5,806 nt of DNA from Spirochaetales bacterium (GCA_017998025.1 JAGODW010000111.1:1-5806); one strand, 5' to 3'; counted from the first letter of the stretch, positions 1 through 5,806 are shown. Notes: generated by a model not told the origin, from the letters alone. Program-made: numbers and translations.

Positions 1-2
1 TT

Positions 3-1118
3 GTGGTACAAATCCCATCTATGATTTATTTCCATGCCAGACACATTATACAAAAAGAGGCAACAGACGGGGTCTGCAAAAAGCCCTATAAGTTGCCGTT
101 CGTACCTTTTCTTATGGTGCTTCTGGTTTTATTTTCAGGAGTTTCCTCCTGCTCCCGGTCTCCAGAACCTGTTTCCCGGGTAGAATTTCTCATGGGCACG
201 ACCTGCGGTGTCACTGTATATGGCCCGGCAGGGAAAGAGGTGCTGGATCCAGTGTTTCAGCGGGTGAAGGAAATTGAAGAGAAGATGAGTGCTACGCTGG
301 AAACCAGTGAAATCAGCGAAATCAACCGAAATGCGGGAATAAAAGCTGTATCTGTTTCTGAAGAAACGTTCCATGTAATTTCTCAAGGGCTCTATTTCTC
401 TACTCTGAGTAAAGGTGCCTTTGATGTGGCTATTGGCAGGCTCGTTTCTCTCTGGGGGATTGGTACAGAACATGCCCGGGTTCCCACCCCGGAAGAAATT
501 AAAGAGGCCCTCTCTACGATCGATTACCAGAGTGTGGAGCTGGATCCGGCTACAAAGTCGGTTTTTTTGAAAACAAAGGGTATGGCATTGGATCTAGGAG
601 CGATTGCCAAAGGGTGGGCTGCGGATGAAGCGGCACGGATTCTCAGACAGAAGGGGGTAAAGCATGCAATTGTCGATTTGGGGGGGAATATCCTGGTGAT
701 CGGCTCCCATCCGGAAAATCGGCCGTGGAGAATTGGCATCCAGAACCCGGAAACTACCCGGGGCTCGTACCTTGGCATTTTACCCGGTACAGATATTTCT
801 GTGGTTACTTCCGGAACCTACGAACGGTTCTTTGAAGGCCCGGATGGAAAACGGTACCACCATCTCCTGGATACACAGACCGGTTACCCGATCCAGAACG
901 GTCTGGTATCGGTAACGGTTGTAACGAAAGAATCTATCCGAGCAGATGGATTGTCTACCACGCTTTTTGCTTTAGGCGTTTCTGAAGGACTCAAACTTGC
1001 GGAATCGTTAGAAGGGGTGGATGCTTTATTCGTAACCGAGGACAAACGGATCTACAGAACCGAACATCTCAAACCTGTATTTGAACTAAAAAATCCAGAG
1101 TTTCAGCTTGTGAATTGA
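3..1118 (+). CDS. apbE: FAD:protein FMN transferase lipoprotein, ApbE family
   Basis: Transfers FMN from FAD onto a threonine or serine of exported flavoproteins (Rnf/Nqr subunits, FMN_bind-domain proteins), outside the cytoplasmic membrane. Numbering is from the GTG at base 3. A hydrophobic segment at about residues 31-46 follows KKPYK and ends in a VSSC lipobox (Cys50), so this is probably a lipoprotein with a relaxed, spirochete-like lipobox. Family motifs are present in order: MGTT (64-67), DLGAIAKGWA (197-206), DLGGN (225-229), the HLLDTQTGYP block (287-296) with metal-ligand-type Asp290, and ADGLSTTLFALG (314-325). The length of 371 aa is normal and the C-terminus is complete. The start is uncertain: GTG at 3, ATG at 21 or a codon left of the window are possible, none with a visible ribosome site, and Met38 would leave no charged n-region. 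It converges on the GtrA gene. The family call is secure; the acceptor protein is not in the window. Confidence 0.95.
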   Translation: MVQIPSMIYFHARHIIQKEATDGVCKKPYKLPFVPFLMVLLVLFSGVSSCSRSPEPVSRVEFLMGTTCGVTVYGPAGKEVLDPVFQRVKEIEEKMSATLETSEISEINRNAGIKAVSVSEETFHVISQGLYFSTLSKGAFDVAIGRLVSLWGIGTEHARVPTPEEIKEALSTIDYQSVELDPATKSVFLKTKGMALDLGAIAKGWAADEAARILRQKGVKHAIVDLGGNILVIGSHPENRPWRIGIQNPETTRGSYLGILPGTDISVVTSGTYERFFEGPDGKRYHHLLDTQTGYPIQNGLVSVTVVTKESIRADGLSTTLFALGVSEGLKLAESLEGVDALFVTEDKRIYRTEHLKPVFELKNPEFQLVN

Positions 1119-1160
1119 GGGAATGTGTATGGGACTAAACATGGATCGATCCCTCTTTTC
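1117..1160 (+). terminator. Possible weak terminator between convergent apbE and gtrA-like genes
   Basis: GAGGGA (1117-1122, overlapping the apbE stop) can pair with TCCCTC (1150-1155), which is directly followed by TTTTC. The stem is only 6 bp and the loop is 27 nt. The loop side contains the palindrome GGATCGATCC (1143-1152), which could compete. The position, in the 16-nt gap between convergent stop codons, suits a terminator, but the structure is weak. Confidence 0.3.
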
Positions 1161-1617
1161 TTGAGTTCCCTCTCTCTTTCGTTTCAAGGAAACCTGGATC
1201 TTCCTGCTTCGGGATCTTTCCCTTGAAAATAACATGCTCGCCTAGATAAAAGTTTACCAGTCCCGAAACTAAAAGGGCTCCCAGATTGCACCAGATTACG
1301 TCCCAGTGGAAAAGGCGCTCTAAGAGTAATAGGAATGCCATCTTTATCCCAAAACCAAATACCACCGAGGCATGATAGGGAATAAGCTTACGTAAGAAAT
1401 CGGATGTGCTTTTCTTCTCTATCCTTTTATGCCATATCCAGAAATAGGAGACAGCGTAATTATGGAACGTTGCAACTACAAAAGAGAAGGCAGGTGCTAG
1501 TAGATACTTCCCTGCATAGGATGAAAAGACAAACGTACTAAGAAGGGAGAGAATGAAGATATCAATCCCTGTTCCTGTTAAGCGGCTTAGAAAAAACATT
1601 AGAAATCGATAAGCCAT
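1135..1617 (-). CDS. GtrA-family small polytopic membrane protein
   Basis: A 160-residue protein with four predicted membrane helices (about 15-34, 38-60, 82-101 and 106-125) and a charged cytoplasmic-type tail from residue 132. The N-terminal 'RLTGTGIDIFIL' region, 'HNYAVSYFWIW' (52-62) at the end of the second helix and 'SGLVNFYLGEHVIF' (118-131) are typical of the GtrA family. Members are thought to help flip or handle polyprenyl-linked sugars for cell-surface glycan or O-antigen modification, and many are adjacent to glycosyltransferases. The ATG at 1617 has AAGGAG five bases upstream, and the gene starts 11 nt after the CDP-alcohol phosphatidyltransferase stop, so the two are almost certainly co-transcribed. 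No glycosyltransferase is visible here, so the substrate is unknown. The family call is firm; the function is inferred. Confidence 0.85.
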   Translation of the reverse strand: MAYRFLMFFLSRLTGTGIDIFILSLLSTFVFSSYAGKYLLAPAFSFVVATFHNYAVSYFWIWHKRIEKKSTSDFLRKLIPYHASVVFGFGIKMAFLLLLERLFHWDVIWCNLGALLVSGLVNFYLGEHVIFKGKIPKQEDPGFLETKERGNSRKEGSIHV

Positions 1618-1628
1618 GTTTCTCCTTT

Positions 1629-2339
1629 CTATTCAGCACGATGGGGAGGATCTATTTTTTTATACTCTCTATGGGCTGTAAGAAAAAAATAAAAGTAGAG
1701 GTAGAACAGGACTAGTGCTACAACCAGGGCGAAAAGATCGAAGTATTTCAGGGAGATGCCCAGGATTTTTATCGGAGGATTATCCGTGTTTAGAAAGAAA
1801 AACAATGTATTGAGAACAATGATCCCTAATCTAAGTTCTGTGGGGCCAAACCCCCCATAGGAAATCTTAAAAGTGTCTCGTAAACAGGTATTTATATAGG
1901 TAAAAATACTCAGCATATAATACCCAATGAGAATAAGCAGTACGACAGAGAGGGATACAAAGGGGGATATGCCTGCCCCCAGTACTATAACCAGGGCGGT
2001 AAGGGCATCCACATTATGATCTATGAAGAATCCATACGTGGGACGTTGAATCTGCCGGACCCGGGCCAACGTTCCATCAAGGCTGTCCCCAAACCAGTTG
2101 ATTACAAATCCCAATGAAGCGATCCAGAGGAATCCTTTTCCCCAGTTCGTAAGTATGTATCCGGTACTTGAAAGGACTGCTCCGAAAAATCCAAACCCGG
2201 TTAGAAGATCAGGAGTTACCCACGAAGGAAGGGTTCTTGCTATTCGCTCCAGAACCTTTCGCTCGGGCTTGCTCAGAAACGACTGTTGCACTCGCATCGT
2301 AGTATCTTTATGTTCCATGGGAAAATAATAAATAAACAT
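1629..2339 (-). CDS. CDP-alcohol phosphatidyltransferase family integral membrane protein
   Basis: Joins a CDP-activated lipid (or CDP-alcohol) to an alcohol acceptor in the membrane. The diagnostic catalytic signature D-x2-D-G-x2-A-R-x9-G-x3-D-x3-D is complete: Asp85, Asp88-Gly89, Ala92-Arg93, Gly103, Asp107 and Asp111. These residues bind the metal ion and CDP. About six hydrophobic segments are visible (roughly 47-65, 69-84, 113-124, 127-149, 170-184 and 199-221), and a GPTELR block follows at 165-170. The substrate cannot be read from the motif; phosphatidylglycerol-, inositol- or choline-type products are all possible. The start is uncertain: ATG at 2339, 2318 or 2297 are in frame and none has a clear Shine-Dalgarno. 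Conserved-looking sequence begins at about residue 20, so 2297 is a serious alternative. It lies 34 nt after the EcfT-like gene and 11 nt before the GtrA gene. Confidence 0.9.
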   Translation of the reverse strand: MFIYYFPMEHKDTTMRVQQSFLSKPERKVLERIARTLPSWVTPDLLTGFGFFGAVLSSTGYILTNWGKGFLWIASLGFVINWFGDSLDGTLARVRQIQRPTYGFFIDHNVDALTALVIVLGAGISPFVSLSVVLLILIGYYMLSIFTYINTCLRDTFKISYGGFGPTELRLGIIVLNTLFFFLNTDNPPIKILGISLKYFDLFALVVALVLFYLYFYFFLTAHREYKKIDPPHRAE

Positions 2340-2373
2340 TCATACTTGGGCAAGCATAATTTTACCGATGAGT

Positions 2374-2973
2374 CTAATGAACGAAAACTATTCCCCAGCT
2401 CACTGCCAGAAAACATAGAAAGAACAGGTATCCTGTTCGTGAAGTGAGGATACGGGCCTGTGGGGAGGGAATGTGTTCTCCCTCTCGATATACATCCAGG
2501 ATAAGCGCTTGAATATCCTCCCCTAGATGCCCTTTGCGGAGGGAAAATTTTCTTTCTGTAATTTTTTCAAAGTAGAAGAACATGAGGGATAGGATCGATC
2601 CGAATCGACCGGGAACCTGAAGGTTCGTCCGCAGGGTAAAACGGGCCAGGGCTATCATCCCGATCAAGGTAAGAGCCTTTTGGATACCGAGGTGGAGGGC
2701 CCCCAGGGTGACGGGGAAACGGCCGAGTTGGAAGAGAATCTTTCCCAGGGGTGTTACAAGGTTTGTTACGGTAACGAGGATAAAAGCCAGAAGGTTTGGG
2801 GCAAGTTTAAGTCGCTTTCCCGATGCATGAGCACAGAGTAAATAAAAAAAGGTGAGAAAAGCCCGGGCTTCTAAAGATTCACTGAAAAGGATGGGAGGCA
2901 TACTGAGAATTCCCATAAGAAAGAGAAGTTCCGGGGAAATATGCTGGTAAAGGATTCTTTGCAGTACCGGCAT
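2374..2973 (-). CDS. EcfT/CbiQ-like transmembrane protein (candidate ECF transporter T component)
   Basis: A 199-residue, strongly hydrophobic protein with four to five membrane segments (about 13-30, 36-48, 59-76, 97-112 and 181-197). The layout resembles EcfT/CbiQ, the scaffold of energy-coupling-factor transporters: an N-terminal 'ISPELLFLMGILSMPP' stretch, helices separated by a basic SGKRLKL turn, then a long amphipathic region (about 98-160) with LTLIGMIALARF, FEKITERK and LRKGHLGEDI. That region sits where EcfT couples to its ATPases. The classical ARG coupling motifs are not clean, so the homology is remote. The ATG at 2973 was chosen because GGGGAA lies 6 nt upstream and the preceding stop is 1 nt away (TGATATG). 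A longer in-frame start at 3069 would place 32 residues over the upstream gene. Next to the Gx gene it may act as an FmnA-like flavin-exporting T subunit. No ECF ATPase is present here. Confidence 0.6.
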   Translation of the reverse strand: MPVLQRILYQHISPELLFLMGILSMPPILFSESLEARAFLTFFYLLCAHASGKRLKLAPNLLAFILVTVTNLVTPLGKILFQLGRFPVTLGALHLGIQKALTLIGMIALARFTLRTNLQVPGRFGSILSLMFFYFEKITERKFSLRKGHLGEDIQALILDVYREGEHIPSPQARILTSRTGYLFFLCFLAVSWGIVFVH

Positions 2974-2974
2974 A

Positions 2975-3508
2975 TCAGGTTCCCCTATGGGTAAGAATTG
3001 CGGGAAGGGTAGAAGCAATCCGTTGAGCAATGACCCCGAGCAAGATTCCTGTAACAGTCCCCAGGGCAAGAAAAGGTGGCCCTATAAGCCAGGCCCCTTC
3101 TCCCAGTAGAAAGTACCGGGCCAGCAGAATCTGGATCAGGTTGCTTGCCAGCGCGCCTAAAGTGCTGATCCCCACGAGGGACAGATACTTTTCCGGGAGG
3201 AACGCCAGTGTTAGCATAGTCAAGCCGCTTGCCAGGGAACCCACGGTTGAAAAAAGGAAGATATAGGAAAAGAGTGTTCCATTTACCAGAGCCTGACCCA
3301 GGATTTTAAGCCCTACGAGGGAAAGGATAAACCGGGGGGATTCTTTACGGAGGGAGATGAGGATCGGTAGATTGGCTATACCGAGTCGGAAAAAAGGAAC
3401 CGGTTTGGGAATGAGAAACTCGATCGTAGCCAGAAATAGGCAGAAAGCTCCGTAGAGAGCAAGCTTCCGATCCTGTTCGGAAGGGACGATTTTAGAAAAC
3501 GCCTGCAT
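2975..3508 (-). CDS. Gx transporter family / HepI-like membrane protein (EetB-like)
   Basis: A 177-residue protein with five to six membrane helices (about 17-33, 45-53, 60-75, 80-104, 109-130 and 144-163). Family signatures are 'FLIPKPVPFFRLGIANLP' (31-48), the N-G-T-x-F-S-Y-I-F-x-F-S segment (76-87), SLASG (91-95) and 'STLGALASNLIQ' (115-126). The family is often labelled 'heptaprenyl diphosphate synthase component I', but it resembles ECF S components and carries no prenyltransferase motif. In Listeria-type extracellular electron transfer loci a homologue (EetB) pairs with a NusG-II protein, as here. The ATG at 3508 was preferred over the adjacent TTG at 3511; GGGGAA lies 7 nt upstream. 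It overlaps the end of the NusG-II gene by 17 nt and ends 1 nt before the EcfT-like ATG, indicating tight translational coupling. The family is secure; the substrate and exact role are not known. Confidence 0.85.
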   Translation of the reverse strand: MQAFSKIVPSEQDRKLALYGAFCLFLATIEFLIPKPVPFFRLGIANLPILISLRKESPRFILSLVGLKILGQALVNGTLFSYIFLFSTVGSLASGLTMLTLAFLPEKYLSLVGISTLGALASNLIQILLARYFLLGEGAWLIGPPFLALGTVTGILLGVIAQRIASTLPAILTHRGT

Positions 3509-3863
3509 CAACCACTTCCCCTTTTTTCCCCTGGATCCGAAGGAATACCCGATTTGGAAGGCAGGCGATCCATTCTCCGTTCCGCGAAATCCGCCCCATG
3601 TGGATGCAGATCTTATCCCGGCAGGGAGAATTTTCTACAAAAGCGACTCCCTCTTTGATATGGACATGAGTGACACCCAGCGGCCCGGGAATATCAAGTT
3701 CAACTTCCTTTTCCAGGGGATAGATCCAGGAATCAGAGCTATTCTGTATATAGAGAACCGCGACTCCTTCCTGTCCGGCATATACATACCAGGACACGAA
3801 TCCGAGCACGAGGAGATTTATAGCTATAGCGACGAAATCAAAAACTCGAATCTTAACGCTGAT
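3492..3863 (-). CDS. NusG-domain-II membrane-anchored protein (EetA-like), probable AUC start
   Basis: A small extracytosolic domain on one membrane anchor. Numbered from the proposed start at 3863 (123 aa), residues 8-29 form one hydrophobic helix (VFDFVAIAINLL and onward) after a basic SVKIR. The C-terminal half carries the NusG-II hallmark: NSPCRDKICIHMG (78-90) and ACLPN (100-104), with cysteines 81, 86 and 101. The frame's only usual start, GTG at 3809, would cut the helix in half and has no Shine-Dalgarno. The frame is open back to a stop at 3929-3927 with no ATG, GTG or TTG before it. ATC at 3863 has GGGGGA six nt upstream and a promoter in front, so I extend to it. This domain is separate from the transcription factor NusG. 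In flavin-based electron transfer loci it pairs with the Gx protein encoded next. The family is secure; the start is inferred. Confidence 0.8.
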   Translation of the reverse strand: MSVKIRVFDFVAIAINLLVLGFVSWYVYAGQEGVAVLYIQNSSDSWIYPLEKEVELDIPGPLGVTHVHIKEGVAFVENSPCRDKICIHMGRISRNGEWIACLPNRVFLRIQGKKGEVVDAGVF

Positions 3864-3867
3864 CGTT

Positions 3868-3874
3868 TTCCCCC
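3868..3874 (-). promoter_or_regulatory. Shine-Dalgarno deciding the start of the NusG-II gene
   Basis: On the minus strand the G-run at 3874-3870 is followed by AA (GGGGGAA). The G-run ends six bases before the ATC codon at 3863-3861. The next two genes use the same GGGGAA element (3516-3521 and 2980-2985) at similar distances from their ATG codons. No such element precedes the GTG at 3809. Confidence 0.55.
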
Positions 3875-3901
3875 AAGGCGGATACGAAATTATCGGTAAA
3901 A

Positions 3902-3930
3902 AAGATAGAGTGTTTTCCGTTAGGGGTCAA
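3902..3930 (-). promoter_or_regulatory. Sigma70-like promoter for the NusG-II/Gx/EcfT operon
   Basis: On the minus strand TTGACC (3930-3925, five of six to consensus) and TATCTT (3907-3902, four of six) are separated by exactly 17 bp. Transcription would begin near 3895, giving a leader of roughly 30 nt with the GGGGGA ribosome site, then the proposed AUC start at 3863. The position, directly after the oxidoreductase gene and before the NusG-II gene, fits an independent operon promoter. Confidence 0.6.
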
Positions 3931-3945
3931 GAACTCTCAGAGTTC
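3931..3945 (-). terminator. Perfect hairpin over the oxidoreductase stop codon (possible terminator)
   Basis: GAACTC and GAGTTC form a 6-bp perfect stem around a TGA triloop, which is the oxidoreductase stop codon; flanking bases may extend it by a wobble pair. There is no T-run immediately after it (TTGACCCC follows), and the nearest is TTTTTT about 25 nt further on. It could be a weak terminator, a 3'-end stabiliser or an operator next to the adjoining promoter. Confidence 0.35.
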
Positions 3946-5079
3946 CGGTACTTCTATCCATGTTCGGGTTCGCCAGCTTTCCATCCCCAGTTCTGCCAGC
4001 TGTACTCCTTTGGCTCCTTCCCGCAGGTTCCAGGGGAAAGGATCATCCTGCATAACGTAGAGGAGGAACTTTTCCCACTGCACCTTGAAGGCGTTATCGT
4101 AGGAATCACGGGTAGGCATCTTTGCCCAGTTGTCATAGTAGTTTATGGGGCTGTCGATATCCGGGTTCCATACCGGCTTGGGCGTCATGGGTTCGTCCTG
4201 TACCCAGCATTCCCGTAACCCGGCCACAGCTGTTCCCTTTGTCCCGTCCACCTGGAGGGTGAGAAGGTCATCCCGCCGTACCCGGACGTCCCAGGAACTG
4301 TTAAACTGGCAGATGATCCCATTTTTTAGTTCAAAAATGCCGTAGGCTGAGTCATCCGCTGTACAGGCATACTCTTTCCCATTTTCGTCCACCCGTTTGG
4401 GAATATGGGTTGCCCCTAAGGCCACAAGGGACTTAATGTCCCCGAACAGATTGTCTATCACATATCGCCAGTGGCAGAACATGTCGATCATGATTCCGCC
4501 GCCGTCCTCCTTTCGGTAGTTCCAGGAGGGGCGTTGAGCCGGCTGATAGAACCCGTCGAAGACCCAATAGCCGAACTCTCCCCGTACTGAGAGAATTCGG
4601 CCAAAGAATCCTGTATCGATCAGATATTTAAGCTTGAGGAGACCGGGGAGCCAGAGCTTGTCCTGAACCACGCCGTTTTTTAATCCAGCTTCTTGAGCGG
4701 CCGTATACAATTTCATAGCATCGGCTGTATTGGTAGCGATCGGTTTTTCACAGTAGATCGCCTTTCCTGCCTGAATCGCTTTAAGAACAGAAGGGTAACG
4801 GAGCTCTGTTACCTGGGCATCGAAGTATATCTTATTTTCTTTGTCGGAAAGAGCGCTATCCAGGTTTGTGGTATACTTCTCCACTCCGTATTGTGCTGCC
4901 AGGGCTCGTACCTTCTGCTCGTTTCTTCCTACCAGAATGGGTTCCGGTATCACAGTATCTCCGTTCCGCAGGCGGACTCCGCCCTGTTTTCGTATTGCAA
5001 GGATTGATCGTACCAGATGCTGGTTTGTTCCCATACGGCCTGTAACGCCATTCATGATAATGCGGACTGTCTTTTCCAT
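3937..5079 (-). CDS. Gfo/Idh/MocA family NAD(P)-dependent oxidoreductase
   Basis: Cytosolic dehydrogenase of 380 aa, probably oxidising a hydroxyl of a sugar, glycoside or cyclitol with NAD(P). The N-terminal Rossmann fold carries the Gly-rich 'GVTGRMG' loop (11-17). The family's catalytic CEKP motif is at 110-113 (Lys112), and the second conserved motif [12 protein letters not shown] (193-204) supplies Asp199 and His203. The C-terminal alpha/beta domain runs to the end. Segments such as [29 protein letters not shown] and the VDGT/AGLREC stretch look highly conserved and suggest a specific subfamily rather than a generic member. The ATG at 5079 has AAGGAG eight nt upstream, overlapping the stop of the isomerase gene, whose last base is 12 nt away. 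The pair should be one transcript. The substrate cannot be told from sequence alone. Confidence 0.93.
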   Translation of the reverse strand: MEKTVRIIMNGVTGRMGTNQHLVRSILAIRKQGGVRLRNGDTVIPEPILVGRNEQKVRALAAQYGVEKYTTNLDSALSDKENKIYFDAQVTELRYPSVLKAIQAGKAIYCEKPIATNTADAMKLYTAAQEAGLKNGVVQDKLWLPGLLKLKYLIDTGFFGRILSVRGEFGYWVFDGFYQPAQRPSWNYRKEDGGGIMIDMFCHWRYVIDNLFGDIKSLVALGATHIPKRVDENGKEYACTADDSAYGIFELKNGIICQFNSSWDVRVRRDDLLTLQVDGTKGTAVAGLRECWVQDEPMTPKPVWNPDIDSPINYYDNWAKMPTRDSYDNAFKVQWEKFLLYVMQDDPFPWNLREGAKGVQLAELGMESWRTRTWIEVPEL

Positions 5080-5091
5080 AAAAAATACTCC

Positions 5092-5806
5092 TTATACGTG
5101 TTCTTTATAGGCCTGAACAATCTTCGTCAAAAATTCTCCCTGATCCATGCCCCAGTACCGGTTGGAGAAGATTTCCACTTCGATGAATCCACGAAAGCCG
5201 TTGTTCTCTACCTCTCTCCGGATGGAAGGAATATCGATGCATCCTTCCCCCATAAGCCCCCGATCGTTTAAAAAGTCGGTTGTAGGACTCTTCCAGTCGC
5301 ACACATGGAAGGCAAAGATCTTCTTTCGTTCTCCAGCCCGGCGAAGCTCGTGGGGAAGACAGGAATCCCACCAGAGATGATACACATCTACAGCAATTCC
5401 CAGGAACGGATGATCTATTTCTATACAAAGGTCATTTGCCTGCTCGAGGGTAACGATCGCTGAACGGGTATCGGCATACATGGGGTGGAGGGGTTCTACG
5501 GCCAGGCGAACTCCTGCTTCTTCTGCCCTGGGCAAGATCGCTTCGATTCCTTTTCGTATCTGCCTGAGGGATTCAGCCAGAGACTGCCCCGGGTGTGCGC
5601 CGGGAACAATTACCAGCAGGGGAGATCCCAGTTCTGCGGACAGATCGATAAAGGCCTTGTTGTCTTCAATGTTCGCCTTTCGTTCCTGCTCAGTTAACGC
5701 AGGGAAGAATCCTCCCCGAACGGTTGCAACAATCGAAAGGCCCGCATTTCTGATTCGATCACCGATCTGTACAGCGTTTCGATTGTCCAGGGCATCTCTC
5801 CATACC
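5092..5806 (-). CDS. Sugar phosphate isomerase/epimerase, TIM-barrel (AP-endonuclease-2 fold), N-terminus cut by window
   Basis: The frame stays open from the TAA at 5094-5092 to the right edge, giving about 237 visible residues. The TTG at 5535 is internal, because homologous-looking sequence continues upstream (RNAGLSIVATVRGGFF, then GSPLLVIVPGAHPGQS). Xylose-isomerase-like TIM-barrel features of the C-terminal half are visible: Glu in LAVEPLHPMYAD, Asp and His in IAVDVYHLWW, His and Asp in AFHVCDW, and a terminal Glu in GFIEVEIFS. These are the usual metal-binding and catalytic positions of hydroxypyruvate isomerase/IolE/tagatose-epimerase relatives. About 40-60 N-terminal residues are probably missing. 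It is followed 12 nt later by the oxidoreductase gene, a common partnership in which one enzyme isomerises or epimerises the product of the other. The family is secure; the substrate is unknown. Confidence 0.9.
   Translation of the reverse strand, partial: VWRDALDNRNAVQIGDRIRNAGLSIVATVRGGFFPALTEQERKANIEDNKAFIDLSAELGSPLLVIVPGAHPGQSLAESLRQIRKGIEAILPRAEEAGVRLAVEPLHPMYADTRSAIVTLEQANDLCIEIDHPFLGIAVDVYHLWWDSCLPHELRRAGERKKIFAFHVCDWKSPTTDFLNDRGLMGEGCIDIPSIRREVENNGFRGFIEVEIFSNRYWGMDQGEFLTKIVQAYKEHV

Noticed and set aside
2359..2387. TAAAAT on the minus strand upstream of the phosphatidyltransferase as a promoter -10 box.
   Set aside because: No acceptable -35 hexamer is found at 15-18 bp, and a start there would leave a very short leader to ATG 2339. 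The 34-nt gap is better read as intra-operon.
1143..2601. Two copies of the 10-bp palindrome GGATCGATCC (1143-1152 and 2592-2601) as a repeat family or binding site.
   Set aside because: One copy is inside a coding region, GATC-type words are common across the window, and there is no shared flanking sequence.
2974..3069. Longer start for the EcfT-like protein at 3069 (32 extra residues).
   Set aside because: The extra segment lies entirely over the Gx gene and looks non-conserved in composition, whereas ATG 2973 has a good GGGGAA site and sits 1 nt after the upstream stop.
2975..3508. Reading the Gx gene as a genuine heptaprenyl diphosphate synthase subunit.
   Set aside because: The protein is a polytopic membrane protein without Asp-rich prenyl-diphosphate motifs. 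The name is an inherited family label, and no catalytic prenyl synthase gene is adjacent.
3492..3863. A transcription-elongation role for the NusG-II protein.
   Set aside because: It lacks the NGN and KOW domains of NusG and has a membrane anchor with an outward cysteine-containing domain.
3600..5007. Plus-strand open frames of 60-105 codons opposite the NusG-II and oxidoreductase genes.
   Set aside because: They are antisense shadows of strongly conserved genes, with no recognisable domains or ribosome sites.

Overview
The window looks bacterial, with moderate GC and compact, mostly minus-strand genes. A spirochete (Treponema/Spirochaeta-like) is my best guess. This rests on the mix of a lipoprotein ApbE with a relaxed lipobox, a NusG-domain-II protein, a Gx transporter and a CDP-alcohol phosphatidyltransferase/GtrA pair. 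The assignment is an inference; a Firmicute cannot be excluded.

Layout. (1) At 3-1118 on the plus strand lies an ApbE-type FAD:protein FMN transferase lipoprotein. (2) Converging on it is a minus-strand run, read from right to left: a small NusG-domain-II membrane protein (about 3863-3492), a Gx-transporter/HepI-like membrane protein (3508-2975), an EcfT-like membrane protein (2973-2374), a CDP-alcohol phosphatidyltransferase (2339-1629) and a GtrA-family protein (1617-1135). Gene spacings run from an overlap to 34 nt, so this is probably one operon. A good sigma70-like promoter lies just upstream at 3902-3930. (3) Further right, also on the minus strand, is a second operon: a sugar phosphate isomerase/epimerase cut by the window edge (5806-5092) followed 12 nt later by a Gfo/Idh/MocA oxidoreductase (5079-3937). 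A hairpin overlaps the oxidoreductase stop codon.

How the genes may work together. ApbE, the NusG-II protein, the Gx protein and the EcfT-like protein match the part list of flavin-based extracytosolic electron transfer systems (FmnB, EetA, EetB and FmnA in Listeria-type loci). The EcfT-like protein and an ECF ATPase could move a flavin outward. ApbE would then attach FMN to exported proteins, and the NusG-II/Gx pair would link them to membrane electron flow. No flavinylated acceptor, quinone gene or ECF ATPase is visible here, so the system is incomplete within the window. The phosphatidyltransferase and GtrA suggest lipid or lipid-linked sugar chemistry. The right-hand pair looks like oxidation and isomerisation of a sugar or cyclitol.

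The most unusual detail is the start of the NusG-II gene. Its reading frame has no ATG, GTG or TTG codon that would include the whole membrane anchor. A promoter, a Shine-Dalgarno-like GGGGGA and the membrane helix all point to a rare AUC start codon.
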